The notes beneath the pieces were generated by a model. That model was not told the DNA's origin. It ran no database searches and saw only the letters and a program-made list of their open reading frames with translations. Source: Adenophora triphylla var. japonica (Eukaryota; Streptophyta; Magnoliopsida; Asterales; Campanulaceae). From it: DNA of 64,000 bases. The stretch spans positions 248,001-312,000 of the forward strand of contig JAFEMH010001483.1 in the NCBI GenBank assembly GCA_022495995.1, given 5' to 3'. Each line of letters starts with the position of its first letter. Positions within the stretch are counted from its first letter, which is position 1. Made by a program: the position numbers and the translations under genes. Of this stretch, positions 57,091 to 64,000 are shown piece by piece.

Positions 57091-57579
57091 AGTCCTGTCT
57101 TCGGACATCAAATTTCAAACGCCCATTTTCACCAACATTCATCTCCCCGGCCGCCAATCGTAAGCCCGACCATCTCATCTCAGCGGCCATCAAGGTAAGC
57201 CCGCACAACAATCCACCTTTGGCCATCATCGTAAGTCCGAACATTCCTCCCCAACGGGATCGTAAGACCATCGTTTTAAGGAACGTCAATCATCTTCCGT
57301 TCCTAACTGCTTGTTAGAACGTCAACCAATCCCCTCAGTTCTTAACTGGTCTTGTTAGAATTATGGACGCTTTTCCCCAACAATATGTTAGTCTCTCCCA
57401 AGATCCCATTCCGTTCCTAACCCCGTCGTTGGAACTTCAGTCCCTCTTCGGCCATCATCATAAGCCCGAACACCATATCCCCAGCAGACAAAAGACGAGC
57501 GGTAAATCAAGAAAAGCCCGCACAACAATCCTTCTTCGACCGCCATTTCCGTCGAATCCCCAGCATGAGATCCCGCTCC

Positions 57580-58185
57580 CTCCATGTATCAAGAAAACTC
57601 CGTCGGGGATGGAAATTTCTCATATCCTTTCAAGAAAACTCCGTCGGGGATGGAAATTTCTTATATCCTTTCAGAAAACTCCGTCGGGGACGGAAATTTC
57701 TCATATCCTTTCAGAAAACTCCGTCGAGGACGGAAATTTCTTATCATCCTTTCAAGAAAACTCTATCGGGGGTGGAAATTTCTTATATCCTTTCAAAGAA
57801 AACTCCGTCGGGGATGGAAATTTCTCATATCCTTTCAAGAAAACTCTGTCGGGGACAGAAATTTCTTATATCCTTCAGAAAACTCCATCGGGGACGGAAA
57901 TTTCTCATATCCTTTCAAGAAAACTCCGTCGGGAACGGAAATTTCTTATCATCCTTTCAGAAAACTCCGTCGGGGACGGAAATTTCTCATATCCTTTCAA
58001 GAAAACTCCGTCGGGGATGGAAATTTCTTATATCCTTTCAAGAAAACTCCGTCGGGGACGGAAATTTCTTATATCCTTTCAAAGAAAACTCCGTCGGGGA
58101 CGGAAATTTCTTATATCCTTTCAGAAAACTTCGTCGAGGACGGAAATTTTTCATCTCCTTTCAAGAAAACTCCGTCGGGGACGGA
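57580..58185. repeat. TE5 hairpin array, part 2 (TCCGTCGGGGACGGA)
   Basis: About 15 units of 37-44 bp: GAAAACTCCGTCGGGGACGG, AAATTTCT(C/T)ATATCCTTTC. TCCGTC and GACGGA form a tight hairpin; about a third of units have GATGGA. Unit length is not a multiple of three, so three overlapping frames are all open; none is taken as a gene. Confidence 0.88.
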
Positions 58186-58189
58186 AATT

Positions 58190-58745
58190 TCTCGAAACCT
58201 TCAAAACCGTTTCCGTCGAACTCAGAACTTTCAAAACCATTTCCGTCGAACTCGGAACCTTCAAAACCATTTCCGTCGAACTCGGAACTTTCAAAACCAT
58301 GTCCGTCGAACTCGGAACCTTCAAAACCATTTCCGTCGAACTCGGAACCTTCAAAACCATTTTCGTCGAACTCGGAACTTTCAAAACCATTTCCGTTGAA
58401 CTCGGAACTTTCAAAACCATTTCCATCGAACTCGGAACCTTCAAAACCATTTTCTTCGAACTCGGAACCTTCAAAACCATTTCCGTCGAACTCGGAACTT
58501 TCAAAACCATTTCCGTCGAACTCGGAACTTTCAAAACCATTTCCGTCGAACTCGGAACCTTCAAAACCATTTTCGTCGAACTCGAAACCTTCAAAATCAT
58601 TTCGGTCGAACTCGAAACCTTCAAAACCATTTCCGTCGAACTCGGAACCTTCAAAACCATTTCCATCGAACTCGGAACTTTCAAAACCATTTCCGTCGAA
58701 CTCGAAACCTTCTAAACCATTCCCGTCAAAATCGGGACTTTCAAA
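58190..58745. repeat. TE5 30-bp repeat array, part 3
   Basis: About 18 units of CTTTCAAAACCATTTCCGTC plus GAACTCGGAA. TTCCG and CGGAA pair across TCGAACT. Because the period is 30, frames stay open on both strands. Confidence 0.9.
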
Positions 58746-58854
58746 AGCATCTCCCTCGTGAGATTCAGCCATCTCCCTCGTGAGATTCAGCAATCTCCCT
58801 CGTGAGATTCACCCATCTCCCTCGTGAAGTTTAACCCTCTCCCTCAAAAGTCTC

Positions 58855-59500
58855 CATTCAAGTTCAGACGCCTCACAATAGTCTCTATTCAGGTTCAGAT
58901 GCCTAGCAATGGTCTCACTTAGGTTCAGACGCCTCACAATAGTCTCCATTTAGGTTCAGATGCCTTGCAATGGTCTCACTTAGGTTCGGACGCCTCACAA
59001 TAGTCTCCATTCAGGTTCAGACGCCTCACAACAGTCTCCATTCAGGTTCAGATGCCTCGCAATGGTCTCACTTAGGTTTAGACGCCTCACAATAGTCTAC
59101 ATTCAGGTTCAGATGCCTTGCAATGGTCTCACTTAGGTTCAGACGCCTCACAATAGTCTCCATTAAGGTTCAGATGCCTCGCAATGGTCTCACTTAGGTT
59201 CAGACACCTCACAATAGTCTCCATTCAGGTTCAGATGCCTCGCAATTGTCTCACTTAGGTTCAGACGCCTCACAATAGTCTCCATTCAGGTTCAGATGCC
59301 TTGCAATGGTCTCACTTAGGTTCAGACGCCTCACAATAGTCTCCATTCAGGTTCAGATGCCTCGTAATGGCCTCACTTAGGTTTAGACGCCTCACAATAG
59401 TCTCCATTCAGGTTCAGATGCCTCGCAATGGTCTCACTTAGGTTCAGACGCCTCACAAAAGTCTCCATTCAGGTTCAAACACCTCACAACAGTCTCGCTC
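58855..59500. repeat. TE5 61-bp dimer array, part 4
   Basis: About 20 alternating half-units: AGGTTCAGACGCCTCACAAT with AGTCTCCATTC (31 bp) and AGGTTCAGATGCCTCGCAAT with GGTCTCACTT (30 bp). AGAC and GTCT arms pair in the first type. Confidence 0.88.
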
Positions 59501-59536
59501 AGGTCAAGGTCCCCACGCGCGGCTCCTTGTACCTAC

Positions 59537-59703
59537 GAACTACGATCGGCTTGATTCCCGCTCGGGATACGTAGGAATCCTTTTGCTAAGGGTCCAGCCA
59601 GCTGACCTCTCAGGTCTTTCAAAGTAAGGCATCCCCCGATTTGGATCCTTATCTTTTTCGACGACCCCACTTCCTTCGAAAGTGACATCGCCGAGGTGCT
59701 AAC
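59537..59703 (+). promoter_or_regulatory. TE5 hairpin block B and polypurine tract
   Basis: GAACTACGATCGGCTTGATT to GGGATACGTAGGAATCC at 59537-59580. GTGACATCGCCGAGGTGCTAA precedes the LTR start at 59704. Confidence 0.6.
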
Positions 59704-59709
59704 TGTAAG

Positions 59710-60642
59710 TAGACATGGGCAAACCGGAACCTGAACCGGGCGGAACTGGAGAACCGAACTAGAACCGGAACCGGCAAGAACCGAAACCGGCTGGTTCACG
59801 GTTCAGTCTCGGTTCCTCTTTTTAGAAAACCGTGAACCGCCGGTTTTGGAACCGGAACCGGAACCGGGGAACCGGAACCGGGGAACCGACGGTTCTCGCT
59901 GAAAATTCAAACTTTTTGCAGCCTTGTTAGTGTTTGTCATCCATATGTGCTATAATTTTATTTGAAATCCAGTTATGTTCCTTCTTTAGTACTTGTCATA
60001 TAAGTTAGTAGTTCCTCATTGGCTATATACTGGACTATATCATACTCCTCCCTTCTTGACATGTCTGATAATTTTCCAAGGAACATGGTTCTTCATCAAG
60101 TGAACATACATGCAAATCAGTATCAGCAACGGTTTTGCTTCGGAAATTGAGATGGAGTACTCTTGGCCTGCAACTTGACTGGTCCAAGGTCAGTTGCTTA
60201 AAATACCCTTGTCATTGATTGCAAAAAAAAAAAAATCTCGTCAAGATGGAACTATGAGCTTTTATCATCTTTCGTTATCTTATCACTCACAAGTTTGAAT
60301 TATAGACACTTATCATTTATGCATTCACCAAAAAAAGAAATCTAAGATTGTAGGCCACTTCGCCAGGATTGGTGAGAATTCACTGGAAAAAAGTGATGGG
60401 CGGTCGCCCACTTCTCTTAGGCGGTCGCCCATGTGTGCAGATTTCCAAAAAAAAAAAAAAAGGACAATAAAAGAATCGGAAAACCGTGGAATCGGAACCG
60501 GAACCGGCCTCAAGGAACCGGAACCGGGAACCGGATTTTGGCGGTTCCATCTCGGTTCCTCCCTTTCCCGGAACTGGAACCGGCGGTTCGGAACCGGAAC
60601 CGGAACCGGGAACCGGAACCGGGAACCGGTTGCCCATGCCTA
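59710..60642. mobile_element. Non-autonomous hAT transposon, 933 bp
   Basis: Terminal inverted repeats TAGACATGGGCAAACCGG (left) and TAGGCATGGGCAACCGG (right, complement). Exact 8-bp duplication ACTGTAAG at 59702-59709 and 60643-60650. Subterminal GGAACCGGAACC repeats occur at both ends (59720-59890 and 60490-60630), as typical for hAT ends. No transposase frame inside; the interior is A/T-rich. Confidence 0.92.
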
Positions 60643-60992
60643 ACTGTAAGTACCCAAATTCGGATCGTCAAAATCCGTTAAAAGTTAACCGGAACCCGTT
60701 AAGTTCCCCGTTCTCGAGTCAACGAGACATCTAGGGACTGCCCCATGCATTCCGACATCAAAGCGTACTCAACACACATTATCACACGTAAAAGTATAGC
60801 TTTTCCCAAAAAACGTACTTTTCGGGGTCTTTCGGGATTCGATTTCCCATTTTCGAGCGTCTCGACCTTCCGGAGGTCATAACTCCCTCATACGAACTCC
60901 ATTTTGGGCCCACCACATATCAAATCGAACGCGAGAACAAGATCTACACAGGTAACTTGTTCAATCAGGAAAAACAGCCAATTTCAGGAACT

Positions 60993-61211
60993 GTCCGGAT
61001 GGACTCTTTTGCAGGTTAAATTAATACATGTCCAAAACGTGTCAAACTCAAGGCCAAATGACCAAAATATCCCCAAGTTCAGGTATAGTCCGGCCGGACT
61101 CTTTCACAGGGCAGAAAACCATCAGGTTAAGCAACCTTTCTTCCCCTCTAAGCAAATTACTTAATCCCCAAGTCTTTCTCCCCTCCTCCAAGTATTTTCA
61201 CCCTATAAATA
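60993..61211 (+). promoter_or_regulatory. TE5 U3 promoter: palindrome pair and TATA
   Basis: GTCCG-GA-TGGAC (60993-61004) and AGTCCG-GC-CGGACT (61087-61100, perfect) upstream of TATAAATA (61204-61211). Confidence 0.55.
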
Positions 61212-61619
61212 CTCCCCCCTCCTTCATAATTCACACACCAATTTCCTCCTCTCTTAACCCCAATCACAAAATGCTTGTCTTCTTCCACTCTTTGGGGGCC
61301 CTCGTGTTACTCGTCGGTAGATTCTGATCGTAGGCTAAATCGACACAAGTCGAAACGCTGCCCAAATCCCTAGGTTTCTAAGCACCAAATAAAAGGGGAA
61401 ACTCTGCTCAAACACTTCTGAAACACCTTTTAAACACCTTTTCGTATCCCGTATACGTTCTCCTAATCCAAAGAGTCAACACCAAATTTGGTAAACTCTC
61501 ACTCTCAAAATGTAGACGTCACCATCTAACGGGGTACGATACGTTTTAGTCCCTGATCCTCTTCTCTTCGCGTAAGAGAAGTAATCTCGGGTTAAAACGG
61601 CATTCCGACCCCATTTCGT

Positions 61620-62410
61620 TACTTTTATGTCATTTACAATTCTGAATCGTTTGGTTCGTTGATCACAACTTTACAATTTCGGATCGTTTGATCCATCGAT
61701 CGTCATTTACTTTCATGTCATTTACAAATTCCGGATCGTTTGATCCGTCGATCGTCATTTACTTTCATGTCATTTACAAATTCCGGATCGTTTGATATGT
61801 CGATCGTCATTTACTTTTACGCAACTTTACGATTCCGAGCTGTTTGGCTCGTGGATCGTACTTTACAATTCCGGATCGTTTGATCCGTCGATCGTCATTT
61901 ACTTTTACGTAACTTTACAATTCCGAGCTATTTGGCTCATCGATGGTACTTTACATTTCCGGGTCGTTTGATTCCGTCGATACCGCACTTTAAATATTGT
62001 CATTTACAAGTCCGAGCCATTTGGATCGTGATAGTATTTACTTATCAAAAGTTCGAGTCGCAAAACGATTCGTTGATCGCATATCATTTAATGCTTTTTT
62101 TCCGTAAAATCGCTAACAATGTAATGCCCGGTTCAAAACCAGAGTTCGACATTCGAACTCTCTTTCAAAGAGCGTGAAATGACGTTTGGTATCCAAACGA
62201 TCATCTTCAAAGTCAAAATCCGACGTTTGACATTCAAACGCTCTTTTCTTAAAAGTCAACATTTGACACTTAAGATAAACAGTTAAAATCGGCATCCGCG
62301 CCACTTTTTCTAAAACTTCAAAACCGACGTTTGTCATTCAAACGCTCACCTTTTCAAAAGGAATCACCTAATCAATGTTTGACATTCAAACCAAGATTAA
62401 GCTTGTCATT
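61620..62410. repeat. Hairpin arrays in the TE5 LTR with covarying stems
   Basis: First array (61630-62040): GAATC/GGTTC, GGATC/GATCC, GAGC/GGCTC around loop GTTT or (C/T)(A/G)TTT, each preceded by TTCCG, units about 50 bp. Second (62140-62410): loop ACATT or TCATT closed by GTTCG/CGAAC (62143), CGTTTG/CAAACG (62222, 62328), GCTTG/CAAGC (62401); CGTTTG-GTATC-CAAACG at 62184. A short CA repeat is at 62437-62448. Confidence 0.82.
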
Positions 62411-63396
62411 CAAGCCCCCATTTCAAAATGCAAACACACACACACACGCACATGATTTCGAGAAAGGTAGAAAGACTCGTCATACGAGGCATTTCAGGTG
62501 ATCTCAATATACTCTTCCCGAAACGTAACGTGACCTCCGAACCTAACAATCTCTGGTACTAAAAAGCTTTTTACTCGTTTTTGCTACCAATAAAAATGAC
62601 TTCCCTTTTTCAAAGCCTTTTCCTAAGTTTTTGCTACCAATAAAAATGACACCTTTTTCAACTAATAGCCGTTTCTCAACGTTTGGGCTCAAAATACAAA
62701 ACCGCGTGGCGACTCCTCTCCTTTCCAAAAGCGAGGTCTCAGACACCAACCTCGCGAAAGACAACCGCTTTTGCCGCGCGCGAAATCCCGGGTAATTTTA
62801 AATATGAACAGTACAAGGAGTATCATTAATCTAAGGACATAATGTAAAGGGGATGATCTTCATGGCTTTTCCTATGTCCTTAATACCTCATAAGGTGGAC
62901 AATCCTTGGAAAGCTAGATCAATGGGAAAGGGATGACATATAATAGATAAAGATTGCATTTTTATATATAAATATAAAGGGGAATCACATCATCATATGG
63001 TAGATCATCCTTAGAACAAGCCACTTGTGGAATCTTGTTCATCCTAGGGAGAGGATCTCCATTTGAATCATTTGTGTAGGGGAGTGGGAAATATGAAAAC
63101 TACATTGCAAAGATCAAAGATTTATGACATAAATAAAGATAAACAAGAGGTAACAATGGAAATAAGAGTATATAGGAATGTATCAAAGGTAAAGGAAGGA
63201 GAGATTACCAATATTGGTTTTTCTCTAACTTCCAAGGGATTTTTCATAGGCAATATCTATTTAGGAATTGATTAAGGTACGATTAGTGTATGAGAGAGGA
63301 TGGATTTGTGTGTTTTTTTGGGAATGTAATTTGAGCTTTTATTTCTACAGAGTAACAGTGCTTAAAAACTGTGTGAAAATGGGTAGAGGAGGCCTC

Positions 63397-63500
63397 TATT
63401 TATAAGCCTCTGCCAGACGGCGAATGAGGCCGCATGGCTTCATGTGCCGGCAAAAGAGGCCGCATGGCTTCTTTCGCTGTCGACTCAGCTTTTTCTAGAA
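63397..63500 (-). promoter_or_regulatory. TE6 U3 promoter: TATA, palindrome pair, TTCTAGAA
   Basis: TATAAATA 63404-63397; GCCG-CA-TGGC at 63429-63438 and 63459-63468; TTCTAGAA at 63493-63500 followed by the CATGCAAGGTGGCA word shared with TE1 and TE2. Confidence 0.55.
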
Positions 63501-63687
63501 ACATGCAAGGTGGCAGACTGGAAGGCACTTTCCAGTGAGGTCCTGTCCAGAATTCTAATTCCTAATAGGTTCTTCCTTGCTCAGAAAGTATTGAAAAGTT
63601 CCCAAATTGCCCCTAAACTTTATGAAAGTTTGGGTAACTGCTAGGAAACTTTAATTGGAAGGCATGAGCCAGATTTGGGTACTTATA

Positions 63688-63958
63688 GAAGCCCCTCGAC
63701 AACGATACTTGCGAAGCAAGTGGGGTTATCGATAAAAGTGAGATCCAATCTGGTGAACTGTCGAGATGGATTGGGATTGGATAACCAAGGAGGTCGAGTG
63801 ACTGAACCTTTTGGAAGGCTACCTACGTATTCCGAAGAGGAATCAAGCCAAATCATAGTTTTGGATCCGCTCGGGAAAGGATGTCATGGGTGACGGATTG
63901 GCTGAACCTAAAGTAGGCTACCTACGTATCCCGGGGGAATCAAGCCATAATCGTAGTT
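63688..63958 (-). promoter_or_regulatory. TE6 polypurine tract and hairpin block B copies
   Basis: Minus strand GTTGTCGAGGGGCTTC abuts the LTR. Block B copies at 63817-63860 (with a CG to TG-type change in the closing arm) and 63916-63958. Confidence 0.6.
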
Positions 63959-64000
63959 AGGAATCTGATAGGGAATGGTGAAGAGAAACTGGTCCCTTGC

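Larger units (their letters stand above)
52014..62790 (+). mobile_element. TE5: Tat-type element without RT to integrase, 3' part
   Basis: From the TE4 insertion point rightwards: post-gag region like TE1, protease and G-patch-like region, linker, then no RT, RNase H or integrase but hairpin arrays (55880-59500), block B, polypurine tract and 3' LTR from 59704 to about 62790. The right LTR end could not be fixed exactly. The 5' part lies left of the nest outside the window. Confidence 0.75.
59704..62790 (+). repeat. TE5 3' LTR, interrupted by a hAT element
   Basis: TGTAAG at 59704-59709, then the hAT insertion, then TGTAAGTACCCAAAT resumes at 60646. TATAAATA at 61204. Hairpin arrays at 61620-62410. 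TGGCGACTCC at 62707-62716. The end is not certain (62760-62810). Without the hAT about 2.1 kb. Confidence 0.75.
62790..64000 (-). mobile_element. TE6: retrotransposon 3' end (LTR and 3' region)
   Basis: Minus orientation: LTR start at 63687 (TATAAGTACCC, TG changed to TA), TATAAATA at 63404-63397; it runs left to the TE5 boundary, where it appears cut. Right of it: polypurine region (63688-63706) and two block B copies (63817-63860, 63916-63958). The interior lies beyond the window. Bases 62820-63350 contain no gene. Confidence 0.7.

Noticed and set aside
57363..58793. Open frames of 450, 398, 271, 210 and 179 codons
   Set aside because: All overlap the TCCGTCGGGGACGGA and 30-bp arrays, in several frames and both strands at once; repeat translation, not genes.
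62820..63290. Small frame of 70 codons at 63063-63275
   Set aside because: Lies in A/T-rich LTR sequence of TE6 with no conserved motif or counterpart in the other LTRs.

Overview
The window comes from a large, repeat-rich flowering-plant nuclear genome, most likely a eudicot. I cannot name the species. There is no ordinary single-copy host gene, rRNA gene or tRNA gene. Nearly every base belongs to one group of related long-terminal-repeat retrotransposons of the Ty3/gypsy Tat (Ogre-like) type. The lineage call rests on three things: a tandem pair of RNase H domains in pol, a primer-binding site TGGCGACTCCGCTGGGGA that fits the 3' end of plant tRNA-Arg, and very long LTRs that all begin TGTAAGTACCC (or one base away from it).

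The elements are nested like Russian dolls, and the window shows mainly the right-hand side of the stack. TE1 (9985-25558, minus strand) is complete, with both LTRs and a perfect 5-bp target duplication (ACAGC). It sits inside an exon of the antisense PMD gene of TE2 (plus strand, 1-30575, left end outside the window). TE2 sits inside the DUF7745 gene of TE3 (plus, 30576-35911). TE3 sits in a tandem repeat of TE4 (minus, 35912-52013). TE4 sits in the internal region of TE5 (plus, 52014 to about 62790). TE5 abuts, and probably interrupts, an LTR of TE6 (minus, about 62790-64000). A 933-bp non-autonomous hAT transposon (59710-60642, 8-bp duplication ACTGTAAG) has landed on the first bases of the TE5 3' LTR.

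The general plan of an element is: LTR, tRNA-Arg primer site, leader, gag, pol (protease, RT, RNase H, second RNase H, integrase), a conserved non-coding block with hairpins, then one or two genes on the opposite strand (DUF7745, then PMD), an array of short hairpin repeats, a second conserved hairpin block, polypurine tract, LTR. TE2 and TE4 have both antisense genes next to gag-pol. TE3 shows the PMD gene and the start of the DUF7745 gene. TE1 has PMD only and lacks pol. TE5 has lost RT to integrase and both antisense genes, and carries about 3.6 kb of hairpin arrays instead. All coding regions except the TE1 gag-like ORF, TE4 ORF1 and single exons or segments are broken by stops or frameshifts.

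Two patterns are not explained by the genes. First, each element has its own arrays of short hairpins in which the stem changes in a compensated way while the loop stays the same. Second, just upstream of the TATA box of every LTR, and again around the antisense genes, there are paired palindromes of the form arm-CG-NN-CG-arm. The arms differ from element to element, and in TE1, TE2 and TE4 they match between LTR and interior. Several LTRs also carry TTCTAGAA, the core of a heat-shock element, next to these palindromes.
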